Notes under the pieces: model-generated
What the model was told of the DNA's origin: nothing
The model's database searches: none
What the model saw: the letters and a program-made list of their open reading frames with translations, nothing else
Position numbers and translations under genes: made by a program
NCBI GenBank assembly: GCA_001007975.1
Contig: CP011268.1
Location: 62,001-126,000, forward strand
Reading direction: 5' to 3'
DNA from: a candidate division SR1 bacterium Aalborg_AAW-1
Lineage (GTDB): Bacteria > Patescibacteriota > Gracilibacteria > Absconditabacterales > Absconditicoccaceae
DNA length: 64,000 bases
In this document: in pieces, positions 31,950 through 43,260 of the stretch
Numbering within the stretch: the stretch's first letter is position 1
How the letters are laid out: each line of letters begins with the position of its first letter

Positions 31950-32672
31950 TTATCACACTCACAACACTCACCAAGAATTATTTTCATTATCATCATCAGT
32001 CGATGGTTGAACCATCAGAACATGTGCATGCTTATTCATTTGTGCGATATAATTACTATAATATTCACCAAGAGAATATGATGACACAATCAAATCAACA
32101 TTCTCTTCTCATCATTGTATTTCAAAATCATCAATCACTACACATGATATGTCATTTTTTTTCTGAATTCATGTAAATAATTGATTCAAGAGACTCTTAT
32201 TATGATCATCTTCTAACCATTGATAAGGTAACATCAGTGGGATAATATAACAATCACATAAACTTGCATAATAACAATGCTGTGACCATAGTACATCATC
32301 TTTTCCAAAATCATGGATACGATCATAAGAAAAAGGACAAAAATCTGATAAAAGATCATGATCATAATCAATAGTCTTGCCCAATACAAATGTTACACCA
32401 TCATCAGCACTTGATGTTGGAGTCTGCACATCTCCGGTCCAGATATAAAGTATTGTATTTGTATCAGATGCAAGAGAAAAATAAGAATAGAGTGATCCTA
32501 ATAAATAGGACTGAGAAGATCAAAAAAAAGTTTTTGGTATTAAAAAATTATGTAATTTATACAAAGGTGGATCATAAAATGAGCCATATACTAATGTATT
32601 TATCATTTGATCGACAGCAACAAAAGGAGAAGGAAGAATATCTGACTGAAATTGAGTGTATGACATAGACAT
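31950..32672 (-). CDS. Hypothetical protein
   Basis: 240 residues. Features: 'VAVDQMINTLVYGSFYDPPLYKLHNFLIPKTFFGSSQSYLLGSLYSYFSLAS' and an acidic/aromatic centre ending 'VDLIVSSYSLGEYYSNYIAQMNKHAHVLMVQPS'. The last part resembles the Rossmann-type strand arrangement of methyltransferases, but no SAM motif is visible. It starts 25 nt after the upstream wHTH gene. Unrecognised. Read with TGA = Gly, with TAA at 31950. Confidence 0.68.
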
Positions 32673-32697
32673 GTGAAGATAAATCGAAAACCAATCT

Positions 32698-33231
32698 TTA
32701 TAATGAATGAACTCTCAATACTGAAAGCACAAATCTATCAGCAAGTTGATAACGTTTTTGCCATTCACCAGCAGATAAGAAGGTAACATATGCCATTTCT
32801 ATACTATATTGACGGAATATATCACTAATTTGTGTCTTCAAAACGTCAAGTAATTCTTTCTCACAATTTTGGTACACAATCACAATATCTGTTTCAATAT
32901 CATATCCGAAGACTTTACCAAAATAATGATCTTTGATAATAAATTCATGCTCATGGAGAAGAGTAGCTATATCATTTTTCAATCCAAAGAGAAAAAGATC
33001 TCTCAAGATTTTTTGTACTCCCTCATGCATAATAATAGACCATTTATTCTGATCTTTATCAATAGTGATAATACCAGCCTCATCAAGAGCATCAACTTGT
33101 TTTTTGATAGCAGGAAAAGTCCAACCAATTTCAGCTTCTAGGGCTCTCATCGATACTCATTGTCTACGGAAAATAAGATATTTCAGAATATCAGACTTTG
33201 TTTTAGAACCAAAGAGTTTTTCTATATTCAT
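32698..33231 (-). CDS. Winged-helix regulator with C-terminal nucleotidyltransferase-like domain
   Basis: 177 residues. N-terminal wHTH ('FGSKTKSDILKYLIFRRQGVSMRALEAEIGWTFPAIKKQVDALDEAGII', about 7-58). C-terminal part 'FGKVFGYDIETDIVIVY' resembles the strand-turn-acidic pattern of minimal nucleotidyltransferase fusions seen in archaeal and CPR regulators; the usual GSxxxG is not clear. Likely DNA-binding regulator of itself and the gene downstream. Confidence 0.68.
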
Positions 33232-33334
33232 GAAAGAAAACGATAACCAAAAGTAAAACAACCTATAACCATTAGTGATCAGTATAGGAAAGTAGAGTAG
33301 TGATACAAGATAAAGTACAAATATTTTTATCATA

Positions 33335-33362
33335 AAAAATAAAAGTCTGGATATACCAGACT
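33335..33362 (-). terminator. Intrinsic terminator (minus strand)
   Basis: Perfect 7-bp stem AGTCTGG / CCAGACT, 5-nt loop. On the minus strand it is followed by TTTTATTTTTT. It closes the small gene that ends at 33370. Confidence 0.8.
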
Positions 33363-33369
33363 AAAATAT

Positions 33370-33606
33370 TTAACAGAATTTACGATTTGTAGATTCATTA
33401 TCATATTCTTCATAAGAAACAAGAATTGATAAGACTTCTTTCCCTTCATAATAAGTAATAGAATGATTAATAGATTTTATAGATGATTTTTTATACTTAA
33501 TAAAATCATTAACATTCTTTTCTGCTTGTTCTATTAAATTTTTTGCTTCAATAATTTTTAGATCTTTTTCTATTTTAAAGATTTTAATTTTAAGAATATT
33601 TCCCAT
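33370..33606 (-). CDS. Small hypothetical protein
   Basis: 78 residues, basic and helical ('IEAKNLIEQAEKNVNDFIKYKKSSIK') then 'VLSILVSYEEYDNES'. The start is an ATG in an AT-rich gap and a clear terminator follows directly, which supports expression. No TGA or glycine cluster. Unrecognised. Confidence 0.6.
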   Translation of the reverse strand: MGNILKIKIFKIEKDLKIIEAKNLIEQAEKNVNDFIKYKKSSIKSINHSITYYEGKEVLSILVSYEEYDNESTNRKFC

Positions 33607-33708
33607 TTGTTTTAAGTTTTTATATTTGAATTGAAATATAAATATAAAAAAACAAAAGTCAACACATTTTTATAATTTATAAAAAATATAACATTATATT
33701 GTTCACTA

Positions 33709-35211
33709 CTATACTAATACATCTCCTACAAGTAAAAACTGTTTACTATCAGTTATCTTAGCTTGAACAAAACTTCACAACCATGGAGCAGAAGATTGGT
33801 CCCCATTATACATGATTTTAATCTGTTTTTGATTATCAGTATAACCTGTATATTGAACTTTACTACTAGAAAGTATTTCTTTTTTAGTAAGCATGACGGT
33901 TCTTATGTTTCATATTTCTTTTGCATTGTTTTCGGCAGAAATTTTTTTTAATAATTCATTAAGTCTATTCCAGCGATCATGTTTTATTTCTTTAGGTATA
34001 TTATCAACATACTTACGAGCAGCATACGTACCAGGACGAACCGAATAGATACCGATATAAATCATATCAAATCTCGCATATTCCACTAAACTCAGTGTCT
34101 GTTGAAAATCTTCTTCTGTCTCATCCGTAAATCATACAATAATATCTGTGGTCAGAGAAATATCTCTTTTCAAATTTCTAATTTTATCGACAAATTCAAT
34201 ATACTGTTCACGATCATAACCACGGAACATTTTCTTCAAAACTGCTGTACTTCCTGACTGCAAGGGCATATGAATATGTGGACACATACGTTCTTGTTTT
34301 TCATGAAGAGAGAGAAGTTGATCACTATAAAACGTAGGGTAGGGTGAAGTATAACGCAATCGTTTAAGATCACCAGGCAAAGCAAAAATATCATCACACA
34401 ATTTATCAAAATCCGGATATTTATTAACGATTTGACCAAGTAAAGTAATTTCTTGAATTCAAGAATCAATATGATGTTGTACCTCGCTCAGAATCTGGTC
34501 AGATTTCATATTTTTTTCCATACCTCTTGCATACGGCACAATACAGTAAGCACAGAATTGGTTACAGCCTGTACTAATAGGAACAAAAGCTGTTTTTTTC
34601 TGACTGGTGTGCAGAGTAGTGGCTCATTCTGGAAGAATAGACGTGTATTCATTTGTAAGTTCACCATCATAAGTTACCTCATATCATATTCTCTTCATCA
34701 TAAGAGGAAGAAAACCTGTATCATCAATACGGAAAAATAATTCCACATTCTTCCATGATTTATGAATATTGTGAAACATAGGATTAAAGGCATTATTGAT
34801 ATAGATAACATTATCTTCTGCCCCAGGCTTAGGACGAAATTCTTCAATCTCCATATTCGATAAACCAATAATATCAGGATCTATCGTCTGTACTGTTCCT
34901 ACAAAATTTCCAACTCACATAAGACCTTTTACAGATTTTCATTTTGTTTTTTTGTGTACGACAGTATTACGAAGATTGTGTTGGATCATACAACCAGTTA
35001 TCCAAACTTTTTTTTCTGGTGGTATCTCCATCAATTTACCAGTCACTTTATCTTCAGACTTTTGACGTACTGAACACGTATCAAAAATTACCACATCAGC
35101 ATCATCTACGGTATCAACATATTCCCAGTGACAATTTTGCAATACTGATTTGATCCTAGCTGTATCAGAATAATTCATCTGACAACCAAACACAATAGTC
35201 GTAAATTTCAT
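33709..35211 (-). CDS. miaB: tRNA-2-methylthio-N6-dimethylallyladenosine synthase (MiaB)
   Basis: 500 residues. Radical-SAM methylthiotransferase acting on A37 of tRNAs. N-terminal UPF0004 domain with three Cys ('VFGCQMNYSD', 'DTCSVRQKSED', 'TGCMIQHNL'), radical-SAM CxxxCxxC in 'TGCNQFCAYCIVPYARG', 'HMPLQSGSTAVLKKMFRGY' and a C-terminal TRAM domain. Several Gly are TGA. Complete set of cluster-binding cysteines. Confidence 0.95.
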
Positions 35212-35330
35212 ATAATTTGTTCACAATTAAAACAATTCTTTTTACGAGTATATCAATTTACTTTATAAAAACAACAAAAGAGTAGTAAATCAATGAAGAT
35301 CTAACAACAACTATCAGAAATAATAATTCA

Positions 35331-35404
35331 AAAAGAGGAGTTATTCTAACACTATTCATGAAAAATAGATAATTGTGTTTTTGATTACTACACACTCCTC
35401 TTTT
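35331..35404. other. Long hairpin in a gene-poor region; ncRNA or terminator candidate
   Basis: A perfect 11-bp stem AAAAGAGGAGT / ACTCCTCTTTT encloses a 52-nt loop with nested pairing (ACACTATT...AATAG...GTGT). T-rich flanks exist on both strands. It is about 120 nt upstream of miaB's start. Could be an untranslated structured RNA or a bidirectional terminator. Confidence 0.45.
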
Positions 35405-35522
35405 ATTGTGCAAAGTAAAAAAATAATTGATTACAAAAAGATATCATTACTAATTAGTATTATTATTACATAATATCGAATTATGTTCCATAATCATGAA
35501 ACAATAACAAAAGCAAAAAATA

Positions 35523-35672
35523 ATGAAAAATACATCTCAAAGCAATCTTCTTAAACAAAGAAAAATCATAAGAATTTTAAGCTCATTTTTTGATTCACAG
35601 GGTAACTTTATACCCAACAGATCAAAAAACATCTCGTATTTTTCTCCATATCATTCAAACCAACAACAATAG
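35523..35672 (+). CDS. Possible small ORF
   Basis: 49 codons, ATG to TAG, coding a basic, Ser/Asn-rich peptide ('SQSNLLKQRKIIRILSSFF'). A hairpin (ACAGGTAG / CTACCTGT, 35676-35715) directly follows. No homology recognised; could be chance. Confidence 0.25.
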   Translation: MKNTSQSNLLKQRKIIRILSSFFDSQGNFIPNRSKNISYFSPYHSNQQQ

Positions 35673-36184
35673 AGTACAGGTAGCTATTCAAGTCAGCGAC
35701 TCTCTATCTACCTGTGAATGAACAGATCATTACAACCCTTACTTACAATCCAACGCAAATAAAAATGTTGTAATCGTATAGATCACAACATATAAAGTTT
35801 TTTTTTCAGAATGAATTAGACAATGCTTTTTCACTCCTTTACCTTGCACAAGGTACATTGTGCAAAGCTATAAGCATATTTTGTGAGTAATAAAAACAAA
35901 CCACATCAAATAATATTATAAATCATAGATTTATCATTTACAACACCATGATCAAAAACTTATTCTATTATCATACCATACATCCACCACCCTTATTTAT
36001 ATATAAACAGGGGAGTGAGTATATTACATCTAAAATATAGAATCATTTACATTCTATCACAACTTCTCTTCTGAAAGATGATTTTTATTAATGAACTACG
36101 AAAAAAATATATTATTTATTTCTACATTACTGAACAGTACATATCCGTAGGAACAACAGCCCCTACCACTCCTCTTCTCATATC

Positions 36185-36787
36185 CTAAAAACTCAACCAC
36201 CCTTTCACAAAACTCAAATACCAGAACACTGCGAATACAATAGCGACAACAAAGATAACAAGAAGCATGCTATTTTTAGTCCTCTCCCCTCTCACAGCAC
36301 TAGAAAGTTGTTTAATTTTATCCTCAAGCTTAGTTTTTTCTATTGTAGCAAGCTGTTTCTGTTCATTATAATCAGGAAGAGCGACCATAGTACCAATCTT
36401 ATTCTCTAGTTCAGACACTCTTTGTTGAAGCATAAATATTACTTTATTTTTTTCTTCAAGCATACGATCCTTTTCTTGAAATACAAGAAAAAACTTATCA
36501 ATTTTTTCATCAATAATCTTTTCTAATTTAGCATTCGTAGCTAATGAAGAAGTAGCGGCATGTCATGGACCATCATTAACAATCTCAGTAGTTGGATTAT
36601 GATGTAAGGCATTAAAATCATGCTGCATTGATTGAATATCTTTTTCATCAAGCAAAATTTTATTTGCAATCTTCTTATAAGCAAGCTTTCCACTTTTTAT
36701 ATATCTATCGATTGTTCTTGTAGAAATACCTAACTGTTGTGCTGCCTGCTCTCTTGTTATACGAAATGTCATACGAATTATACTCAT
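36185..36787 (-). CDS. Excisionase/MerR-type HTH protein with coiled coil and C-terminal TM
   Basis: 200 residues. An N-terminal helix-turn-helix of the excisionase type ('RITREQAAQQLGISTRTIDRYIKSGKLAYKKIANKILLDEKDIQSM', about 7-52) is followed by a Lys/Glu-rich coiled coil (about 85-165) and a C-terminal TM (about 175-195, 'MLLVIFVVAIVFAVFWYLSFV'). A DNA-binding domain tethered to the membrane is unusual. ATG at 36772 is an alternative start. It begins 35 nt after the holin-like gene. Confidence 0.8.
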
Positions 36788-36822
36788 AAATAAAGATAAA
36801 AAAGACTCTATTGTACAGATAT

Positions 36823-37248
36823 TTATAATATTTTTTTCAACACCCAGTATATAAGAGATACAACAATTGATAATACAAACGATGTCATAATGATACCTGA
36901 AACAGATATTATTTTCATCTCTATACCCGTAAGATAAAAGTTGATAATAAACTGACATATGTACATGACAACAATATTAGTAAGCCATCATACAATCCAT
37001 AATGTCATATATTGTATAGGCAGAGTTATAATATTCAGTATAAATTTCAAAACTGAAAATCAAAATCGGAATATTATACCAATAATAAGATATACCTTTA
37101 TCAGTTGACTTGTATTAGCTGCATTATGTATAAATTCTATACCAAACAAAAAGCCATAGAAATCCATAAGATAAAGAGCTATGACATATGAAATAATACT
37201 TAATAGAGGTCTAAGAATAAATCCAATCATATAAATATTAAAGTCCAT
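36823..37248 (-). CDS. Phage-holin-family-IV-like membrane protein
   Basis: 141 residues with four hydrophobic segments. 'ALYLMDFYGFLFGIEF' and 'FSVLKFILNIITLPIQYMTLWIVGWLTNIVVMYICQFIIN' follow the pattern of PF04020-type (holin 4 superfamily IV) proteins, which are often not phage-borne. Two TGA codons are Gly. Likely in an operon with the membrane-tethered HTH gene downstream. Confidence 0.72.
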
Positions 37249-37398
37249 AAATCATCTATATATACTGAATATGTCTACTCGTGTCAAGACATAGTGGAAG
37301 AATAATGATTTATATTCTATAGGAAAAATCGTCTTGATTTTATAGGAAGATTTATTATATTTATTAGTGTTAATAGTTTAGTTTAAATCAAAGATTTC

Positions 37399-38166
37399 AT
37401 GACTTCATCAATTAACATTCTTGTTAATAAATTGTTAAAATCACAATGAAAAATCATCGACAATACTCATATTGCACAACTTTTGAGTAAAATCAGCGAT
37501 GAGCCATTTTCTGATGCAAAAGTATATAAAATAACTCATAACTTAAAAAATAAGTGATATTTGATCAGTCTTAAAAAAAATACTTTTTTAATAACAAACC
37601 CAAATAAACATCTTGATGAAGATGAAATCACACTACAATACTATTGGGAACTTTTAAAGAAACATTGTCAAACCTATATTACAGGAAGTCGATATATTGG
37701 ATGAATAAAAGCACTAGAATTCCATCTACAAAACTATGAAATACCTGAAAATATTGATATTGTAAATACTTACAAAAATGCTCTAGAAGTTATTGTTTTT
37801 GACAAAACAGTAGCTTACAAAAGATACACACATAAGCAAAACAATATTTTTAATAAAGTAAAAAAATATCTTATTAATCAAAAAATTGGCAAATATAGTT
37901 TTCCAATAGCTCCCTTAGAACTTGCTATGTTAGAAGCACTTCACAATCCTTGAACAGTACAAACCACCCTTATTAACGAATATATTAAAAAGATCCTTAG
38001 AAAACATAAAAAAAATCTTAATTATTCATTTTTTGAGATGATTCTTTCACAAAACAAACACCATGTTGGAGTCAATAGAATATACCAACTCAGCAAACAT
38101 ATAGACCCTACTATAAGCGAAAAACTCCATATCATACTCAAGAAATATAGTTTTATTATGCAATAA
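37399..38166 (+). CDS. AbiEi-antitoxin-like winged-helix protein
   Basis: 255 residues. N-terminal winged helix ('LLKSQGKIIDNTHIAQLLSKISDEPFSDAKVYKITHNLKNKGYLISLKKNTFLITNP') and a middle 'YITGSRYIGGIKALEFHLQNYEIPENIDIVNTY', the layout of AbiEi-type (type IV) antitoxins and related regulators. No partner toxin (AbiEii nucleotidyltransferase) is adjacent, so it may be a solitary regulator. TGA = Gly at several places. Divergent from the holin gene. Confidence 0.65.
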
Positions 38167-38175
38167 ATATAATAC

Positions 38176-38219
38176 AAAAAAACTGATTGTATGTACCATC
38201 TCTTGGCAATCAGTTTTTT
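38176..38219. terminator. Bidirectional terminator
   Basis: An 11-bp stem (AAAACTGATTG / CAATCAGTTTT) with a 17-nt loop and T-tracts on both strands lies between the converging AbiEi-like gene and dnaB. Confidence 0.85.
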
Positions 38220-38226
38220 ATACTCA

Positions 38227-39591
38227 TTAATAATCACTATCACTACCCTTTCCTATCTCTATAAACTTCATAGTTGGAGCATGGAACATAAGAGAAACTT
38301 CACCAACTGGCCCATTTCTATTTTTTCTTACAAGGAGATCAGTCAATCATTTTTTATCTGGGTCTTCTGGATCGTAGTACTCCTCTCTATAAATCATAAT
38401 GACCACATCAGCATCTTGTTCTATAGATCCAGATTCTCTTAAATCAGAAAGTTGCGGTTTTTTATCAATACGAGATTCTACACCACGAGAAAGTTGAGAA
38501 AGTGCAATAATAGGAACAGAAAGCTCTTTAGATAATTCTTTTAATCAACGAGAAATCTGAGAAATTTCTTGTACTCTATTTCATTCAAATTTACTTCCCT
38601 GACCTGACATAAGTTGAAGATAGTCGATCACAACCAGATCCAACGATCATGCTTCTATTTTAAGCCTTCTTAATTTTGATCTTAGCTGAGATAGTGTAGC
38701 TGACCCAATATCATCAATATAGATATGGCTTCATCATAATACCTCCATCGACTCTCCCATTTTTACAAAATCTTCATTATCAAGCTGACCTTTTGATATT
38801 TTGTACATTGGTATCTCTGACACTGTTGAAAGCAACCTATCTGCAATAAGCTCCTTAGTCATTTCAAGTGAGAAAAATGCTACTGCTTTACCTTGATCTA
38901 ATGCTGCATTACAAATCAGATTCAATGAAAGAGCTGTTTTACCCATAGCAGGACGCGCAGCTAATATAATAAGTTCTCATGGTTTAAATCATGCAAGCAT
39001 ATCATCTAATACTGGGAACGTTGACATCACTTTACCTGCATCAAGAAGTTCTGGGTTATCAACAATTTCCATATATTTTTCCACCCTTCCATTAAGAATA
39101 TCAGAAATATGAACCAACTTATTACCAACATTAGTTTGTGTCAGATCAAAGATTTTTTTTTCTAATTGATCCATAATAGTAGCCGTATCTGTTTGGTCAT
39201 AGACATCTCAGATCATTTGTTGACATACTCACAGTACTCTTCTCAAAATAGATTTTTCCTTTACAATCTGTGCATACTCAGCCACACCTGAAGTAGAAAG
39301 AAGAAATCCTGACAGATCATACAAGTAATCAATACCTCCAATAACATCCAGATAATCTTTTTTTTGTAATTCATCAGCAACAGTAACCGCATCAATCGTT
39401 TTATGTGCGTTCTTCAAATTAAGAATCATTTCAAAAATCATCTGATGCTCCTTCGAATAGAAATCTTTAGCAACAAGATTGACGTTATCAGCAATATCAA
39501 TCATATTATTATCAATCAATATACCACTTAAGATTCCTTTCTCAGCATCGATATTATGTGGCGGTAATTTTAAATCTTCTATAGAAACCAT
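38227..39591 (-). CDS. dnaB: Replicative DNA helicase DnaB
   Basis: 454 residues. N-terminal domain '[20 protein letters not shown]', RecA-like C-terminal domain with Walker A '[13 protein letters not shown]' (about 207-219), Walker B '[12 protein letters not shown]', and '[33 protein letters not shown]'. Conserved Arg residues use CGT and AGA, not CGA. Several Gly are TGA, including tandem TGA in 'VLGGSHIY'. Hexameric replication-fork helicase. Confidence 0.96.
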
Positions 39592-39619
39592 ACTATAATA
39601 ATCATAAATCTAAACAAAA

Positions 39620-40861
39620 CTACTGTACTGAAAAAGAAAATTGTGTCTGCAATGGTAAAGTATATGCATTCATTTGATCTATGGTCAACTTACGTTTTCG
39701 ATTTTTTGCATATAATTGAGATACTAATGATATGACCATATAAGGACTATGTTGTGAAGATGGGTCATTCCATGCAAGCTCAGGATCCTTCAATGGATAA
39801 ATTTGTATATCCCAATCAGAAATAGTAATATCAGCACTTAAAAGATCTACCCATCCATCATCATTGTCAGCTGGTAAGTGATATTCTGGATAAGCTCATT
39901 GTATAGGCTCTCATTCACACTCAAATCAAAGACTAGCATCACAAGCCCATGTATCAATTTTTCAATCCAACACTCACTGATCAGTGGGATCAAATGTATG
40001 TGACATACCAGCATCAAATCACCTTAATTGTAATACTTGCAATGTATAAAATTTTTCACTATTAGATATAATTCCATCACTATTGAGATCAGCTGTTCAA
40101 TTATTGACCTCTTCTGCATTTTTCAATACCCTTCTGATCAACATCCTTCTCTGCTTATCATGAGAGATCAGATAAATTTCCTGAGGATTATTTCAGCCTG
40201 AATTATAAATTGCTTCAGGTCAATTTCCTCTATCTTCATCGTCATCATCATTTGCTGCTCATGCTACATAATCTACATCATCCTTTACATCAATAAACAT
40301 CTGAGCATATTGCCCATATGAATGGTTTCGCCCTCTACCAGACTTGATACAATTCATTCGATGAAGAGAATTGGTATCTGTAATATCTAGAACTACTGCT
40401 TGTGGATTTCAATCTTCATATTGATGCAATCAATCTTCAATAGAACTACAATAATAAAGAGTATGATATGCACCACGTCGTGGATTACTAAAAATAGAAT
40501 CTCAATATAAATTCATATTTTGATTACCATAATTAGTAAACTGTGTACAATTACCTGACAAATTTCGTGATGGACTCCATCATGGTCCACTTTCAGTTCG
40601 TCACATTTCCATACATCATACTTGTTGTCTATTCCAATATTCTTCATAATCTATAGTGTAATCTTTCGTCATAGATTGTAATTTTTCCATAAGGAAATAG
40701 GTATCTTTGGTCACTACCTGTCTTGCCTCCAGTCATCACTTAACTTTATAAAGGTTGATAAACAATGCAGTAACTGTTGTAATGAGAATAAAAAATATCA
40801 CCATAGAAACTATTACTTCTAGGAGAGTAAATCATTGTTTACGTCAAAAATGATGATACAT
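39620..40861 (-). CDS. Type IV prepilin/pseudopilin-like protein
   Basis: 413 residues. The N-terminus 'R-K-Q-G-F-T-L-L-E-V-I-V-S-M-V-I-F-F' is a class III (type IV) prepilin signal; the Gly before the cleavage site is TGA and Glu5 is present. A long acidic C-terminal part follows with Cys pairs and Asp-rich segments ('ANDDDDEDRGN', 'TADLNSDGIISNSEKF', EF-hand-like). Probably processed by a prepilin peptidase and used by the pilus or secretion system whose genes begin at 62037. Lies 28 nt downstream of dnaB on the same strand. Confidence 0.85.
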
Positions 40862-41017
40862 CCCTAATCATAAGAAACCAAAATAAATAACTATATATGA
40901 GAGTACTTTTTTGTCATCCAAAAATCAATATCAAATCTATCAATCATTGCAATTTTGAGATAAATTATCTATAATAAAAAAGATTAACTTTTAACTGATA
41001 ACCTTTCACTCTCTATT

Positions 41018-41605
41018 ATGGTCCTTATCCCAACCGTTATCGAAAAATCTCACAAAGGAGAAAGAGCTTATGATATTTACTCAAGATTACTTGAAGATCG
41101 TATTATCTTTGTAGGATGAGGTGTAGAAACTCACATGGTCAATACTATCATAGCTCAGATGCTTTTCTTAGAAAAACAGGATCCTGATAAAGATATCATC
41201 ATGTATATTAATAGCCCTGGATGAGAAGTCTATAGCGGTATGGCAATTTTTGATACTATGCAACATGTAAAATGCGACGTTCAGACTATTTGTACTGGTC
41301 TTGCAGCCTCTATGGGAAGTATGCTTCTTGTATGAGGAACAAAATGAAAAAGATCTATCCTGCCACATTCGAGAGTTATGATACATCAGCCACTCAGTGG
41401 AGTACAGTGACAAATTACTGATATGCAAATTGCTGTAGAGGAAGGAATGAGACTCAAGAAAACTCTCACTGAAATCATGGCAGAACGTACTGGTCAAGAC
41501 TATAAAAAAGTAGCTGATGATATGGAAAGAGATAGATGGCTAAGTCCTGAAGATGCTCTTGAGTATGGTATTGTTGATCATATTATTTATCCAAGCAAGA
41601 AATAA
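41018..41605 (+). CDS. clpP: ATP-dependent Clp protease proteolytic subunit
   Basis: 195 residues. Catalytic Ser in '[11 protein letters not shown]', His in 'MIHQP', Asp in the '[20 protein letters not shown]' region; 'INSPGGEV' has its second Gly encoded by TGA. Forms the tetradecameric protease barrel with Clp ATPases. Monocistronic with its own terminator. Confidence 0.95.
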
Positions 41606-41620
41606 TAACTCATATTATAT

Positions 41621-41648
41621 ACTCTCTTCCCATTAGAGAGTTTTTTTT
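41621..41648 (+). terminator. Intrinsic terminator of clpP
   Basis: A 6-bp stem ACTCTC / GAGAGT with a 9-nt loop and seven or more T. Confidence 0.75.
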
Positions 41649-41727
41649 CTACAAAAAAAATCTGCCACTGGGACAGATAAGTAAGTATATTTCATATAAA
41701 ATAAGTGTCTAGATTAATCATTTTTTA

Positions 41728-42984
41728 TTATTCAATAGTATGTTTTATTAGATCTATTTTACTTAATCATATTTTTCATTTTAAATCACTACCAGGAAAT
41801 AAATAATACACAAATCAAACAAATTCTTTATTAACATTATCAATAATCATTATATTAAAATCATTTTGAAAATTTGGGACAACTTTATCTACCACAGAGA
41901 ATAGTTTATCGTAATTTGAAAACATCTCTATTTTTATTTCATCAAATAAAAATTTTACTGTATCAAATAAAAAATATCATTTACCCGATAATCATCATAA
42001 ATCTCTTTGAAAAAATATTTTTCATTTACTAAACTGCATAATCTCAGCAAATCTTAATGTTTCATCATCTGCATCAAATGAAGATCATATATTTAAAAAT
42101 GTATTAGGAATATCTTTACTAATATCATAGGATTTTTTTGTATTACAATCATACATATAAAAATATCATCTTATATCTCATCATTTCATATCTCAATGAT
42201 TCGATACAGCAATCTGATAAAATAATTTATTATTGTATTTGTAAAACAATCTTGTGACTGTCTTTTCATTTGGTCGATTTATATCAAGTGGATAATGTAT
42301 AACAACATCATCTTTATATGTACAGGCCGTTTCTTTTGTAACGGCATATTTTTTTATAAGATTATCATAACAAAATATTGTTATACACATATCAAACTCA
42401 TTATTGAAAGTATATGATTCATCATTATGTCATATAATATTATAATGATACACCAACTGTGCTACTGTTCCTCTTGTTCCTAATCATTCTTTATTGTTGA
42501 GTACTGGAAGAAGTGATAGTCGTCACAGTGATTGTGCTTTCTTATAATAATTATCTGCCCAGTAACTTACTCCTGTTTCACTTTCATAGCCTGATGTTAT
42601 TCTGATCATAACGGCAAGGGCTTGTGAATTCGTCAATGCCCATGTTGGCATAAACTTCCCTTCATATCCTTGGAAGATACCCAGTCTACATGATTTGACC
42701 ATCACGTCTTTGAGATCAGCATGTCCATCATCCAGATCACTAAAGCTACATTCGCTTGCTGTTTTGACATAGTCAGTCTTTCCGAGCCCTTCTGCTACTT
42801 TTACGAAAAATTTTGCTGCTTCATCTCTTCTCATATAGTTGTTTGGTTGATAATCTCTCGTATTCGAGAAGATCGTATATCCGTTGTTATACAACCATGA
42901 TACCGCATCATCGATCATCGCTCCTTGTCAGAAACTTGAGAGTCATACGAGGGTGACAGCTAGTCAAGTAAGAAGTTTTTTCAT
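41728..42984 (-). CDS. Secreted SLH-domain protein
   Basis: 418 residues. Signal peptide about 1-22 ('KKLLTGLAVTLVGLSSFGQG'), SLH repeats at about 25-150 ('NYMRRDEAAKFFVKVAEGLG', 'GIFQGYEGKFMPTWALTNSQALAVMIRI'), then a unique C-terminal beta-rich domain (about 165-418, 'ITIFCYDNLIKKYAVTKETACTYKDD'). Third SLH protein in the window. TGA = Gly throughout. Role of the C-terminal domain unknown. Confidence 0.85.
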
Positions 42985-43090
42985 AGCATATAAGTAAAAA
43001 TAAAACAAGGTCAGTATACTCTTTTTTTTTGATTTCAAGCGGTTATTGATATTTTGATATTTTTCTCAAAGATCAATCTTACAGAGATTG

Positions 43091-43221
43091 TCATTGCGCC
43101 TTAACTCGAATAAAGCGAGAGGAGGACGACTGAAAGGAGTACTCTTGGGGTGAAGCAATCCAGATTATGAAATTACTTGTTATTGTAATGGATTGCCACA
43201 CTCGTACCTCGTTCGCAATGA
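43091..43221. repeat. GC-rich interspersed palindromic repeat
   Basis: About 130 bp with markedly higher GC than its surroundings. The outer arms TCATTGCG / CGCAATGA and inner arms GCAATCCA / TGGATTGC form a long foldback. It strongly resembles the 'CATTGCG...GCAATCC' palindromic repeats scattered in many bacterial genomes. It lies between the SLH gene and the DnaE-PHP gene. Only this copy is in the window. No ORF. Confidence 0.7.
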
Positions 43222-43260
43222 TTTCTCCTTTTACTCTGCTACTCTACACTTTCAAATCTT

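Larger units (their letters stand above)
35212..36184. other. Gene-poor intergenic region (about 970 bp)
   Basis: No convincing gene between miaB and the HTH gene. It contains the long hairpin above, a hairpin at 35676-35715, a perfect 8-bp inverted repeat TTGCACAA-N6-TTGTGCAA (35844-35865), and the 11-mer ATTGTGCAAAG twice (35405-35415 and 35857-35867), which could be an operator. The rest is AT-rich without clear signals. Confidence 0.6.
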
